Assembly (NCBI RefSeq): GCF_003121925.1
Contig: NZ_QEWR01000006.1
Location: forward strand, 1 to 64,000
Direction: 5' to 3'
DNA length: 64,000 bases
Source: Ignatzschineria indica
GTDB lineage: Bacteria; Pseudomonadota; Gammaproteobacteria; Cardiobacteriales; Wohlfahrtiimonadaceae
Shown: one piece after another, positions 19,762 through 28,956 of the stretch
How positions within the stretch are numbered: the first letter of the stretch is position 1
How the letters are laid out: every line of letters begins with the position of its first letter
The notes under the pieces: model-generated
The model's input: the letters and a program-made list of their open reading frames with translations, nothing else
The model's database searches: none
Told to the model about the DNA's origin: nothing
Position numbers and translations under genes: made by a program

Positions 19762-21798
19762 TTAAGAAGAGCTTCTTGAATTAGATCTATAAGCTTGTTT
19801 TTCATGGGTGGGTGTTGCCGGAAAAGCCAAACATAATTGCTGATTTTTTATCAGTTTAGTTAAATAGCTTCGTCGTAATGACTCTGGCTTTCGTTTTAAA
19901 AGTTTACCAAGCGATACTAAGGTAACAAACTGATCTTCACAAAGCTGCAATATCAAGTTTTCCATAGTTTCTCTTGCTAAACGCTGCTTACTTCTAGCCT
20001 CTTCTGCTATTTCATATAACTGCTTCTTATATTCCGTGGTTAACTTCTCAACATCATCAATAATGGGTAATTCTAATTTGTCACTACAAAACCTACCATA
20101 TGAATCTCTCGACTGAAAACAGGGCTCTAAAATTTCCGATCTACTAATTACAGAGCTATCACCATTAATTACAGAGCTGCTATCGCTAATTACAGAGCTA
20201 TCACCATTAATTACAGAGCTGTTATCGCTAATTACAGAGCTAGAAATAGCGACATTACTAAAAACATCTTCTGGCTTTAAAACTTCTATTCCACTTAAAG
20301 TATAAACAGCACCTCTCCCCCCAGTACTATTCAAAAAACCCTCTTTTACCAGATGTTGCAAATTACGGGAAATATCAACAGAATGATTTGTACTAATTGA
20401 TTGTAAACGTGTGTGTGTGACAACACCTTCAATCTTGGCGATCGCTAAAGCAACCCTCTCTTCTTCATTTAATAATGTGAATTTCTCACCAAACTGAATC
20501 GTTAACTGCTGCATTGTATCTTGAGGAAACAGATCTACCATTGTTAATTCTAATAGGGTTTGATTATTAGGCTCCCTTTTTTCAAACAAGTAAGGAGGAA
20601 GCCAATGTTGAGATTGCCAACCAGATAATATTTTAGGAACACCAGACCCTGCTTGCTCTCCAACATTAATTAATCGAAACATTTGATGCAGTTTTCGATT
20701 ACGGCAATCTGACTCACCTCCTTGTAGAGCAACTTTCAGAGGAACTCTCATCAATCCTGGATTACGGAAAACAAACATATCAGGTCGTTTTACAATTAAA
20801 ACAGAAGCACGATCGCTATAGTCAGCATGAACAATAGAGTTAACCAACGCCTCCCTCAAAGCAATATGAATCGGCGTATCTTCTTGCCGAATACCATCTT
20901 TTAATGCAAATGGTATTTTTAAATCCTGAACAAGCTTAGAGTAAACTTTTCTATAAAAATCATAAAGATTCCCACTCCATGAACCATCTGGAACAACTCT
21001 ATCTATCCAACGAGTTTCTGTTTGCGTGCGAGGCCATTCTTGATAATCAATCATATAGTTAGGAAAGACCTCACTAATCACATGATGCATTCCAAACATT
21101 AGTAAACCTGCTCTTGTTAACCCCTCCTCTCCTGTTTCACGATTAATCCCATATGCACCAATGCGCCGTAAAAACTCAAGATTACCTAAATCATTCAATT
21201 CTGCATGGGGCTTTAAGTTACTATAACGCTGTCGATAGGACTTCAATGACTCCATTGCTATGTCATCAATCCCATAGTGTACTAAAATCTGATCATCTCG
21301 AATATCAGCCTGTTCTGCCAACATTCTTTTTACAGACTCATCGTCTAGTCTATAATCACCTTCATTTTGTCTTATATATGTATTATTAAGTGGATTATTA
21401 TTTAAATAGATGGGTTGTTGTTTCCTTGAGGCTCTTGGAACTGCAATAAAGAGCAACCGCTTACCCTCAATCTCCACCTCCCGGACATATTTATCTGACA
21501 ATATATTTTTATTAACTTTTGAGCCATTATTAATTGTGTTAAAAAAATCAGATCGTGCTTGATGAATATTATCTATCCCTTGAATATCAAACAAACCAGA
21601 AGGCAACTCTTTTACCCCAAGAATAATAATTCCACCATTAGTATTAGCAAATGCACTATAAGTTTCCCACAATGAATTAGGAACTCGCCCCTTCCCATCC
21701 TTTCCTAATGCTAACTTACATTCTATATCAATATCTTCTTGTAAATTATCAAGTCCCGCATCAATAAGCTGATCCATCTTCTGAATAATCAAATTCAT
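19762..21798 (-). CDS. Schlafen-type AlbA_2 plus HATPase_c_4 protein
   Basis: The 678-residue protein begins with a Schlafen-like AlbA_2 nucleic-acid-binding domain (about 15-150: EDIDIECKLALGKDGKG, SAFANTNGGIIILGVKE). A RecG-C-terminal-type ATPase-like domain follows (about 300-395: IALREALVNSIVHADY, FRNPGLMRVPL, GEQAGSGVPKI). A winged helix lies at about 430-500, and a further DNA-binding-like segment ends the protein. Between them a low-complexity linker of Ser/Val/Ile/Asn/Asp is encoded by a 42-bp tandem repeat. Proteins of this architecture act as transcription regulators or occur near defence genes; the role here is unknown. The gene looks more AT-rich than its neighbours gltX and rarA and sits alone between them, suggesting later acquisition. 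Confidence 0.85.
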   Translation of the reverse strand: MNLIIQKMDQLIDAGLDNLQEDIDIECKLALGKDGKGRVPNSLWETYSAFANTNGGIIILGVKELPSGLFDIQGIDNIHQARSDFFNTINNGSKVNKNILSDKYVREVEIEGKRLLFIAVPRASRKQQPIYLNNNPLNNTYIRQNEGDYRLDDESVKRMLAEQADIRDDQILVHYGIDDIAMESLKSYRQRYSNLKPHAELNDLGNLEFLRRIGAYGINRETGEEGLTRAGLLMFGMHHVISEVFPNYMIDYQEWPRTQTETRWIDRVVPDGSWSGNLYDFYRKVYSKLVQDLKIPFALKDGIRQEDTPIHIALREALVNSIVHADYSDRASVLIVKRPDMFVFRNPGLMRVPLKVALQGGESDCRNRKLHQMFRLINVGEQAGSGVPKILSGWQSQHWLPPYLFEKREPNNQTLLELTMVDLFPQDTMQQLTIQFGEKFTLLNEEERVALAIAKIEGVVTHTRLQSISTNHSVDISRNLQHLVKEGFLNSTGGRGAVYTLSGIEVLKPEDVFSNVAISSSVISDNSSVINGDSSVISDSSSVINGDSSVISRSEILEPCFQSRDSYGRFCSDKLELPIIDDVEKLTTEYKKQLYEIAEEARSKQRLARETMENLILQLCEDQFVTLVSLGKLLKRKPESLRRSYLTKLIKNQQLCLAFPATPTHEKQAYRSNSRSSS
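20144..20242 (-). repeat. 42-bp in-frame tandem repeat (2.4 copies)
   Basis: A 42-bp unit starts at 20144, 20186 and, incomplete, 20228; copies differ by one base. It encodes the 14-residue unit SSVISDSSSVINGD. Each unit is itself two similar half-units built on the sequence ATTACAGAGCT. Confidence 0.92.
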
Positions 21799-21845
21799 AT
21801 CTACACTTCTTTCAGTTAAAGGTGATTAGTTATAAAAATAGATAG

Positions 21846-23171
21846 TTATTCCCCTTTCCTAGCCGCTTCATCTAATTGATCTAAAAACTTGAGCTTCTCA
21901 CCAATTTGCCGCTCTAATCCTCGGTCTGTTGGTTGATACCATTTCATCTCATCCATGCCTTCAGGGAAATAGCGCTCCCCGGCAGCATATGCATTAGGCT
22001 CATCGTGCGCATAACGGTAATGTTGTCCATGCCCGAGATCTGCCATCAATTTTGTGGGGGCATTACGAAGATGGAGCGGAACTGGCCGCGTCTGATCTGC
22101 CGCTACAAATTGTCGCGCTCTCTTAAAGGCCATATAACCTGCATTCGATTTTGCCGCACAGGCTAGATAGATCGCCGCTTGCGCTAAGGCGAGATCCCCT
22201 TCGGGACTTCCTAATCGCTCATATGTGGTTAATGCATCTGTGGCGATCTGTATTCCTCTAGGATCTGCAAGTCCCACATCTTCCCAGGCGATCATCAATA
22301 TTCTTCTTCCAAGGTAACGAGGATCGACACCACCTTCCATCATCAACGAGAACCAATAGAGCGCAGCATCTGGATCAGAACCTCGTATCGATTTATGAAG
22401 CGCGGAGATCTGATCATAGAAATAGTCGCCCCCTTTATCAAAACGCTTCGGCTGATTCGATAAGATCCGATCAACTAAAGGACGGCCAATCTCATATAGT
22501 TCATCATTTTTAGCCACCACAAGTAGCTGCTGAAGAAGATTCAATAACCGCCGGCCATCACCGCCGGCATACTCAACTAACCGCTCTGTTGCCGCCTCAT
22601 CAAGCTGATATTGGGGATAATAACGGTTTAAAGCACGCTCAATTAAACGCTTTTGTGCTTCATCATCAAGTGGTGCGAGAAGATAGACCGAAGCGCGCGA
22701 TAATAATGCTTGGTTAATCTCAAATGAGGGATTTTCTGTGGTTGCACCAATAAAGGTCACAAGACCCGATTCCACAAAAGGGAGTAGCGCATCCTGCTGA
22801 CTCTTATTAAAACGATGGATCTCATCGATAAAGAGTATCGTTCTGCGACCTTGAAGTTGATAGCTTTCAGCCTCTTTAATCGCCTCTCGAATCTCCTTTA
22901 CGCCTGAGAAAACAGCCGAAAGAGAGATAAACGCTGCATCAAACTCTTTCGCAATCAGATTGGCTAACGTTGTCTTTCCGACCCCAGGTGGCCCCCAAAA
23001 GATCATCGAGTGGGGAACGCCACTTCGGAAAGCTTCATAGAGTGGCTTTCCCTCACCTAAAAGCGCATCTTGCCCAACGACTTCCGCTAAAGTTTGCGGC
23101 CGCGCTAAATCAGCTAAAGGGGAGAATTGTAACTTTGTCTCCTCTGCTAAATCAGAAAAGAGATCTTTCAT
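21846..23171 (-). CDS. rarA: replication-associated recombination protein A (RarA/MgsA AAA+ ATPase)
   Basis: RarA is a clamp-loader-like AAA+ ATPase related to eukaryotic WRNIP1 that acts at stalled forks. Walker A is [15 protein letters not shown] (about 60-74) and Walker B is [20 protein letters not shown]; sensor 1 is [14 protein letters not shown]. The C-terminal MgsA tetramerisation domain contains MLEGG-like [28 protein letters not shown]. The 441 residues match E. coli (447). It lies 103 bp downstream of lolA, the same lolA-rarA order as in E. coli, though serS does not follow. Confidence 0.96.
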   Translation of the reverse strand: MKDLFSDLAEETKLQFSPLADLARPQTLAEVVGQDALLGEGKPLYEAFRSGVPHSMIFWGPPGVGKTTLANLIAKEFDAAFISLSAVFSGVKEIREAIKEAESYQLQGRRTILFIDEIHRFNKSQQDALLPFVESGLVTFIGATTENPSFEINQALLSRASVYLLAPLDDEAQKRLIERALNRYYPQYQLDEAATERLVEYAGGDGRRLLNLLQQLLVVAKNDELYEIGRPLVDRILSNQPKRFDKGGDYFYDQISALHKSIRGSDPDAALYWFSLMMEGGVDPRYLGRRILMIAWEDVGLADPRGIQIATDALTTYERLGSPEGDLALAQAAIYLACAAKSNAGYMAFKRARQFVAADQTRPVPLHLRNAPTKLMADLGHGQHYRYAHDEPNAYAAGERYFPEGMDEMKWYQPTDRGLERQIGEKLKFLDQLDEAARKGE

Positions 23172-23274
23172 CTATCTTATTCCATCCCATTACATTTTAT
23201 GATATTTCATAACGCTTCATGATACTTCATGGCACTTAATGACATTCATTGGTGCGCTCTTGAATAGGCCTCTC

Positions 23275-23961
23275 TTACTTCGTCTCATCGATCACATCGA
23301 CATCAGCAGGAATTGTGAAATCGAAGCGAGAAGCGGGGATCTCTCTATTTTCTTGAACACGTTTCATCACAAAAGAGATCTTTTGACCCGTAACATCCTC
23401 CACATTGAAGGAGTAGATTTTACGATTTGCAAAGATGACCTGAATATCTTTCACCTCTAAGTCAGAATGCCCCATTTTAGGAGTTAAGAGATACTCTCGG
23501 CGATCTCTCACTGTCTTAATATCAAAATATTGATCCAAAGGATCAGAACTCAAGAGGATCTGCAAGACAGGATTATTGAGCACTTCAGAGAGAGGCTTAA
23601 TAATTACCTGCATTAAATCGACATCGTAAAACCAAAATTTTTTGCCATTACTAATTAAAATTTGTTGATAAGGCTTTTGGTAATCGAAGAGAAATTTAGG
23701 GGATGATGTTTGCGCTTTTTGATCCTTTTTCGAGGATAATTGTTGCTCTTTTTCTGTTAATGCCCGATTATTTTTCTCAACGATCAATTCACCGGTAGTT
23801 GTATCAACACGATCTTTAGTGATAATCTCTTGTGTGAAATTGGCCTCGAGCGTCTCCAAATCCTGAAAATAATCGACAATAAACTTCTGATTTGCCAAAG
23901 TTATTGTTGGAGATAGAAGAAGACTCAAGGGAAGAATCCATTGTAAAAGTCGTTTTGTCAT
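23275..23961 (-). CDS. lolA: outer-membrane lipoprotein carrier protein LolA
   Basis: LolA is the periplasmic chaperone that ferries lipoproteins from LolCDE to LolB. A Sec signal peptide (MTKRLLQWILPLSLLLSPTITLA) precedes the mature part DYFQDLETLEANFTQEI. The half-barrel pattern includes PKFLFDYQKPYQQILISNGKKFWFYDVDLMQVIIKPL and ASRFDFTIPADVDVID. A charged insert of about 20 residues (ALTEKEQQLSSKKDQKAQTS) enlarges the protein relative to E. coli LolA. The ATG at 23961 is preferred over the GTG one codon upstream; GAGG lies about 12 nt before it. It precedes rarA. Confidence 0.93.
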   Translation of the reverse strand: MTKRLLQWILPLSLLLSPTITLANQKFIVDYFQDLETLEANFTQEIITKDRVDTTTGELIVEKNNRALTEKEQQLSSKKDQKAQTSSPKFLFDYQKPYQQILISNGKKFWFYDVDLMQVIIKPLSEVLNNPVLQILLSSDPLDQYFDIKTVRDRREYLLTPKMGHSDLEVKDIQVIFANRKIYSFNVEDVTGQKISFVMKRVQENREIPASRFDFTIPADVDVIDETK

Positions 23962-23964
23962 CAC

Positions 23965-24343
23965 TGATTGCCTCAGGTTAATTTTGCAAAGTTTTAGATC
24001 ACTGAATTATAACAGATTGCCCTTTACTATAGAATGTATCCTCATTGGCATACTGTTTGATCCGTCCTTATCGAGGATCATCGTGCGCTTTAGTGCTTAT
24101 CAATGCTCTAAACGCATATTTTAGAACTACCAACCCTAATGGAGAAGTATCTTCATATCGCTATTGATATTCTCTTTAGATCCTCTTTGGATGCTCTCTA
24201 GAAATTTTTGAGATAACCTTTAGAGATACCTTTTAGAGATACTTCTTAGAGATATTTTTCGATTAGGGTATTGAGATGGAAGCCTTCTGCTAGAAGGAGA
24301 ATTGATTGAAAAATCGTTATTTTAGATATAGGAGTTACCCCTA
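23965..24343. other. intergenic region between divergent lolA and gltS
   Basis: This 379-bp gap contains the two promoters and a run of degenerate direct repeats (variants of TTTAGAGATACC at about 24218-24262). I see no riboswitch or small RNA. AGGAG at 24329-24333 is the gltS ribosome-binding site. Confidence 0.4.
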
Positions 24344-25612
24344 ATGATCAGCTCAAACATGATTTCGTTTGATGTGTACGCTACGATCGTCATTGCTTGT
24401 TTAACCTTGCTTCTTGGTCGTGTTGTCGTCGCAAAAATCCCCCTCCTCGATCGTTTTACAATTCCAAGCCCTGTTGCTGGTGGATTGATTATTGCATTTA
24501 CGATCTTAATCTTAAAAACTGTCTTCGACTTTGAAATCAAGTTCGATACAGCATTACAAACGCCATTAATGTTGATGTTCTTTGCAACAATCGGTCTTAA
24601 TGCAAACTTCAAAAGCCTTCTTTCAGGCGGTGTTTCACTCTTAATCTTCCTCTTTGTCGTAATCATCTTCCTCTTAATTCAAAGTGGTGTTGGTATCGGT
24701 TTAGCAAAAGCACTGGGTATTGATCCACTGATGGGGCTTCTTGCAGGTTCTGTAACATTAGCAGGTGGACATGGAACAGGAGCCGCTTGGGGCGAAGTAT
24801 TCTCCAAAGATTATGGTTTTACCAATGCAACAGAGATTGCGATGGCCTGTGCGACCTTTGGCCTTGTCTTAGGGGGCTTAGTCGGTGGTCCTGTAGCGCG
24901 CATGCTCCTTCGTAAACGCCAAATGAATCTTGACACAACCATTATGGGGAAAGATCAAGATAAGGAAGCTTCTGATGATATCACCGCCTTTGAACAACCA
25001 CGCGCAAGTCGTCGTATCACTTCAAATGCATTGATTGAGACCATCACCATGATTCTTATCTCAATCACTTTAGGAACGATCATCTCTGATGCACTCAACG
25101 GCACGAAATTTGCACTTCCTACCTTCGTTTGCGTCCTCTTCGTGGGTGTGATTATCAATAACATTCTCTCACTAATCAGTGATCAGATTATCTTTGAGCG
25201 CTCCGTCTCTATTGTTGGTAACGTCAGCCTCTCTCTCTTCCTTGCTATGGCATTGATGAGTCTTAAATTGTGGGAGCTTAAATCACTTGCGATTCCAATG
25301 ATCATTATCCTTGCGGTACAAGCGATTATCATGGCGCTTTATGCAATCTTCATCACCTACAATGTAATGGGTCGCGGTTTAGATGGAGCTGTTTTTGCAG
25401 CAGGTCACTGTGGATTTGGTCTTGGGGCAACGCCTACAGCTATTGCTAATATGCAAGCGGTGACAGAGCGTTTTGGCCCTTCAACAAAAGCCTTCTTAGT
25501 AGTACCGATGGTGGGGGCATTCTTTATCGATATCGTCAATGCGATTGTCATTAAACTCTATCTCATGACACCACTCTTCCCACAAGTTGCCTCTGCAGCT
25601 GTCGGTGGCTAA
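24344..25612 (+). CDS. gltS: sodium/glutamate symporter
   Basis: GltS imports glutamate with Na+ across the inner membrane. The 422-residue protein has about ten to twelve hydrophobic spans and the two inverted-repeat halves of the ESS family, with signatures LLDRFTIPSPVAGGLIIAF, GSVTLAGGHGTGAAWGEVF, and the second-half counterpart FAAGHCGFGLGATPTAIANMQAVTERFGPS. The ATG at 24344 has AGGAG 10 nt upstream; a second ATG five codons later is possible. It is a single-gene unit with a strong terminator. Confidence 0.96.
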   Translation: MISSNMISFDVYATIVIACLTLLLGRVVVAKIPLLDRFTIPSPVAGGLIIAFTILILKTVFDFEIKFDTALQTPLMLMFFATIGLNANFKSLLSGGVSLLIFLFVVIIFLLIQSGVGIGLAKALGIDPLMGLLAGSVTLAGGHGTGAAWGEVFSKDYGFTNATEIAMACATFGLVLGGLVGGPVARMLLRKRQMNLDTTIMGKDQDKEASDDITAFEQPRASRRITSNALIETITMILISITLGTIISDALNGTKFALPTFVCVLFVGVIINNILSLISDQIIFERSVSIVGNVSLSLFLAMALMSLKLWELKSLAIPMIIILAVQAIIMALYAIFITYNVMGRGLDGAVFAAGHCGFGLGATPTAIANMQAVTERFGPSTKAFLVVPMVGAFFIDIVNAIVIKLYLMTPLFPQVASAAVGG

Positions 25613-25701
25613 TCGATAGAACGCTAAAGTGTTGAAATGTTGATACAGATAAGAGATTAACAAAACTCTCAAAACCGATCGCTAAAGGGCGATCAGCAAG
25701 A

Positions 25702-25766
25702 AAAAGAGCTATAGATTAATGGAGAGCTTCAAATTTGAAATCACTCTCTGTTGCTATAGCTCTTTT
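25702..25766 (+). terminator. gltS terminator
   Basis: AAAAGAGCTATAG and CTATAGCTCTTTT form a perfect 13-bp stem with inner AGAG/CTCT pairing in the loop. It faces gph, whose transcription converges on it. Confidence 0.85.
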
Positions 25767-25843
25767 CGTCTTATCGTCTTGTCATTATAGATATTGATAG
25801 CTAGCTAGATAAGATATCGTCAGTCATGAAAAAGAGGTTCTCT

Positions 25844-26518
25844 CTAAGATTGAATCTCCAAAATCGATAAGAGCTCTTCAAAATGATCGATCACATAGGT
25901 AGGATTCTCTTCTGAAATGAGCCGACCAAAGTTATATCCATAAGTGAGCCCAACTGTTGCAACACCCGCCTCTTTTGCCGACTCTATATCATTGCGGGAA
26001 TCTCCTACAAAAAGAAGCTCTTCGCGGTAAAGCCCAAAAGCCCCCAATGTCTGATAAATCGGGGCAGGATGCGGCTTTCTTGCAGCGACATCATCGGCAC
26101 CTAAAACAAGATCAAAAAGTGATGTTAAAGAGAGATCCTTCAATAGTTGTGGTAAAAAACGTGATGGCTTATTAGTAATCATCGCTAAACGATAGCCCTG
26201 CTCTTTTAAGGTGGTTAATGTCACACGCACGCCAGGATAGAGCTCGCTTCCCTTCTTTAAGACATCAGCATAAAAACGATTAAAAAGATCATACGCTTCA
26301 TCAAATTGCGAAAGAGCAGATTCTCCCCCGGCATCTTTAAGCGCGCTCTCCACTAAATTAATAGCACCATTTCCAATCCAGACCGAGACTTTCTCAAATC
26401 CGGCAACAGGATACTCTAAAGTCTTCAACATCAGATCAATCGCTTCTGTTAAGCCTTTAGCACTATTAATCAATGTTCCATCAAGATCAAATGCTACCGC
26501 GCTAATTTTTCTACTCAT
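25844..26518 (-). CDS. gph: phosphoglycolate phosphatase (HAD family)
   Basis: Gph dephosphorylates 2-phosphoglycolate, a by-product of DNA end repair. The HAD motifs are all present: motif I DLDGTLINS (residues about 11-19), motif II MITNKPS, motif III lysine in AARKPHPAPIY, and motif IV VGDSRNDIESAKEAG. The cap is the alpha-helical C1 type. The 224 residues fit the family. Some Gph-like HADs have other substrates, so specificity is inferred. It converges on gltS and has no close partner gene. Confidence 0.9.
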   Translation of the reverse strand: MSRKISAVAFDLDGTLINSAKGLTEAIDLMLKTLEYPVAGFEKVSVWIGNGAINLVESALKDAGGESALSQFDEAYDLFNRFYADVLKKGSELYPGVRVTLTTLKEQGYRLAMITNKPSRFLPQLLKDLSLTSLFDLVLGADDVAARKPHPAPIYQTLGAFGLYREELLFVGDSRNDIESAKEAGVATVGLTYGYNFGRLISEENPTYVIDHFEELLSILEIQS

Positions 26519-26824
26519 CTTATCCCCTTATAACAATTTACTGATCCTCAACAAGCTCGCTCTATATGAGTTCACTCCACTATTATAGCGATTTCTCAAT
26601 GAAACGCTTTGAGATCATGATTAAGGCAAAAGCGCTATTAAAATAGCAAAATAACTCAACAAGATTACTAAAAAATCATTAAGATAGTGCTTATCCTCCT
26701 CAATATTTGCTTAACACCTCGATTTTTAACTCCTATTTAGGTATATTGCCTCAGTGCCGAATCGGCAGTTGCGCATAATATCGCACCGATTCAACCGATA
26801 AAATATTATTTGGGAGAGAATACA
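26519..26824. other. intergenic region between divergent gph and yjdM
   Basis: It contains promoter DNA and a palindrome TGCCGA-A-TCGGCA at 26755-26767, about 60 bp upstream of yjdM, which could be a regulator site. GGAGAGA at 26812 is the yjdM ribosome-binding site. Confidence 0.35.
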
Positions 26825-27163
26825 ATGCATAATTTACCCCCTTGCCCAGAGTGTCAGATGACACATACCTATACCGATACAGAGTTCTACTTCTGCCCCG
26901 ACTGTGGTCACGAATGGCCAGTAAATGCTGAGGTGGTTGAAGAGGAGCAAAAACCGGTAACGCGCGATGCTCACGGAACACCTCTGCAGGATGGTGATTC
27001 CGTAACGGTGATCAAAGATCTTAAAGTTCGTGGATCATCAATGGTGGTCAAACAAGGAACAATGATCAAAGATATCCGTATTATCGATGGTGATCACGAT
27101 ATCGACTGTAAAGTCAACGGTACGAGCTTACAGCTAAAATCAGAGTTTATGAAAAAAGCATAA
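26825..27163 (+). CDS. yjdM: zinc-ribbon protein YjdM (PhnA family)
   Basis: A 112-residue protein with an N-terminal zinc ribbon: CPECQ and CPDCGHEWP about 18 residues apart. The PhnA C-terminal beta-barrel follows (VTRDAHGTPLQDGDSVTVIKDLKVRGSSMVVKQGT ... DIDCKVNGTSLQLKSEFMKKA, quoted in parts). Despite the old name it is not a phosphonate hydrolase, and its function is unknown. I chose the ATG at 26825 because GGAGAGA sits 6 nt upstream; a TTG at 26810 in frame would consume that site. A strong terminator follows. Confidence 0.92.
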   Translation: MHNLPPCPECQMTHTYTDTEFYFCPDCGHEWPVNAEVVEEEQKPVTRDAHGTPLQDGDSVTVIKDLKVRGSSMVVKQGTMIKDIRIIDGDHDIDCKVNGTSLQLKSEFMKKA

Positions 27164-27216
27164 TTGTCACTTATCAAAAAAAGTGGCAACGAAGAAGAGT
27201 ACTACAGATGAACTGA

Positions 27217-27251
27217 ACCCCAAAAGTTGGACACAACTTTTGGGGTATTTT
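27217..27251 (+). terminator. yjdM terminator (possibly derived from an IS end)
   Basis: A perfect 13-bp stem (ACCCCAAAAGTTG / CAACTTTTGGGGT) with a 4-nt loop is followed by ATTTTTA. Its left flank, from 27209, reads TGAACTGAACCCC and then GTTGGAC, like the terminal repeat of IS150-group elements. Confidence 0.8.
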
Positions 27252-27374
27252 TATACCTATCGAAGAAAGAGCCTTCTCTCTGAAATCTCTGATCCCTCAT
27301 ACGATGTTAGAACAATCGATTGTTAGAGGATTGATGTTTTCAATCTTTTAAACTCACACAGAAAGGGATAAAGA

Positions 27375-27406
27375 GATAAAAAGATAAAAAGATAAAAAGA
27401 TAAAAA
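27375..27406. repeat. 8-bp tandem repeat, four perfect copies
   Basis: GATAAAAA is repeated four times in a row. It ends about 178 bp upstream of the -35 element of the downstream gene. Confidence 0.92.
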
Positions 27407-27583
27407 CTCCAAAATATTAAATTATAATGATTTGGAGTGTAAGAATGTGGAAATATAAAAATGTAGAGATATATCAATATTCACTTCTTAATATTATTAC
27501 TTCATTATCAAAGACCTACTTAACAAAAAAGCTCAAATCCTCGATAGAAAGGGCGTTAACACTGAAGATAAAGTGAATTTAGA

Positions 27584-27612
27584 TTGTACTTTTAGGCGAG
27601 ATATCCTACTAT
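27584..27612 (+). promoter_or_regulatory. promoter of the alcohol dehydrogenase gene
   Basis: TTGTAC and TACTAT are separated by 17 bp, 50 bp before the ATG. Confidence 0.5.
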
Positions 27613-27661
27613 GAAATAGTATACTTTTTACTCAACTTTCCACAATACTAAGGAGAATGCT

Positions 27662-28747
27662 ATGTCAGAAAGTATGAAAGCTATGGTCTATTATGGTGAA
27701 AATGATCTTCGTTTTGAAGAGCGCCCTATCCCCAAAATTTTAGCCCCCACGGATGCTATTGTAAAACTTACAAAGACAACGATCTGTGGCACTGACCTTG
27801 GTATTATGAAGGGTAAAAATCCCGAAATCGAGGCAACTGCCAAAGAGCGCGATGGTGCGTTTAATGGTCGAATTCTCGGTCATGAAGGGATTGGTATTAT
27901 TGAAGAGGTCGGAAGCGCTGTTAAAAACTTTAAGAAAGGGGATAAAGTGATTATCTCCTGTGTCAGCCGCTGTGGTACATGTGAAAACTGTCAAAAACAA
28001 CTTAATGCTCACTGCCTCAATGAAGGTGGTTGGATTATGGGATATATGATCGATGGAACACAAGCTGAATATGTTCGTACTCCCTTTGCTGATACCTCCC
28101 TCTACCATCTTCCTAAAGAGTTAAGTGAAGATGTTGCGGTTCTTCTCTCTGATGCACTTCCCACCTCCCATGAGATTGGTGTTCAGTATGGGGATGTCAA
28201 ACCGGGTGATACCGTTGCCATTGTTGGTGCCGGCCCGATCGGTATGGCGGCACTCTTAACCGCGCAACTCTACTCACCAAGTAAGATCATTGTTGCCGAT
28301 ACTGATCAGAATCGATTAGAGATGGCGCTCGAGATGGGGGCAACGGATGTTGTTAACTCCGCTACGGAAGATCCTATCGAAAAAATTCTCTCTCTAACAG
28401 ATGGTCGCGGTGTTGATTGTGCGATCGAAGCAGTGGGAATTCCGGCGACATGGGACGTCTGTCAACATGTGGTAAAAGAGGGTGGGAATATCGCAAACGT
28501 CGGCGTACATGGTCAGCCTGTCAGCTTTGCACTTGAAAAACTCTGGATTAAAAATCTAAAAATCACAACAGGACTTGTCAATGCAAATACCACCGACATG
28601 TTGCTAAAAACCTGTTGCTCCGGAAAGCTCCCCCTTGAGAAGATGATTACTCATCACTTTAAGTTCGATGATCTTGAACACGCCTATAAAGTCTTCAAAA
28701 ATGCTGCTGATGAAAAAGCAATGAAGGTGATTATTGACTATCAGTAG
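27662..28747 (+). CDS. zinc-dependent alcohol dehydrogenase (MDR family)
   Basis: This 361-residue medium-chain dehydrogenase has the catalytic zinc ligands in TTICGTDLG and ILGHEGIGIIEEVG, and four structural-zinc cysteines in SRCGTCENCQKQLNAHCLNEGG. The Rossmann motif GAGPIGMAALLTAQLY is followed by an aspartate (VADTDQNR), which predicts NAD+ rather than NADP+. It resembles the group of propanol-preferring and threonine dehydrogenase-like alcohol dehydrogenases; the physiological substrate cannot be told from sequence. AAGGAG lies 6 nt before the ATG, a promoter is visible at 27584, and a terminator follows, so it is monocistronic. Confidence 0.92.
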   Translation: MSESMKAMVYYGENDLRFEERPIPKILAPTDAIVKLTKTTICGTDLGIMKGKNPEIEATAKERDGAFNGRILGHEGIGIIEEVGSAVKNFKKGDKVIISCVSRCGTCENCQKQLNAHCLNEGGWIMGYMIDGTQAEYVRTPFADTSLYHLPKELSEDVAVLLSDALPTSHEIGVQYGDVKPGDTVAIVGAGPIGMAALLTAQLYSPSKIIVADTDQNRLEMALEMGATDVVNSATEDPIEKILSLTDGRGVDCAIEAVGIPATWDVCQHVVKEGGNIANVGVHGQPVSFALEKLWIKNLKITTGLVNANTTDMLLKTCCSGKLPLEKMITHHFKFDDLEHAYKVFKNAADEKAMKVIIDYQ

Positions 28748-28855
28748 CTCCACGATACATCAATATACCTAAACATAAATTATAGAAAGATATCGTATCG
28801 TATGATATGGTATTAACGATATAACAAGATATAAAAATATCCTACTAAACCATCA

Positions 28856-28911
28856 AGCCCCTTAAATAATCTTACAAAAACAGAAAAAGATCTTTAAGGG
28901 GCTCTTTTTTT
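28856..28911 (+). terminator. alcohol dehydrogenase terminator
   Basis: AGCCCCTTAAA and TTTAAGGGGCT form an 11-bp stem followed by CTTTTTTT. Confidence 0.85.
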
Positions 28912-28956
28912 GACTCGATAAAAAGGTCAAGAGAAAAATAAGAGACAAAGATGTCA

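Larger units (their letters stand above)
27164..27661. other. intergenic region between yjdM and alcohol dehydrogenase
   Basis: The 498 bp hold the yjdM terminator, whose left arm resembles an IS150-type insertion-sequence end, a four-copy 8-bp repeat, and the alcohol dehydrogenase promoter. No convincing coding sequence is present. Confidence 0.6.

Noticed and set aside
20144-20242. CRISPR-like or iteron-like repeats
   Set aside because: The 42-bp repeat is contiguous and in frame within the AlbA_2-type gene.
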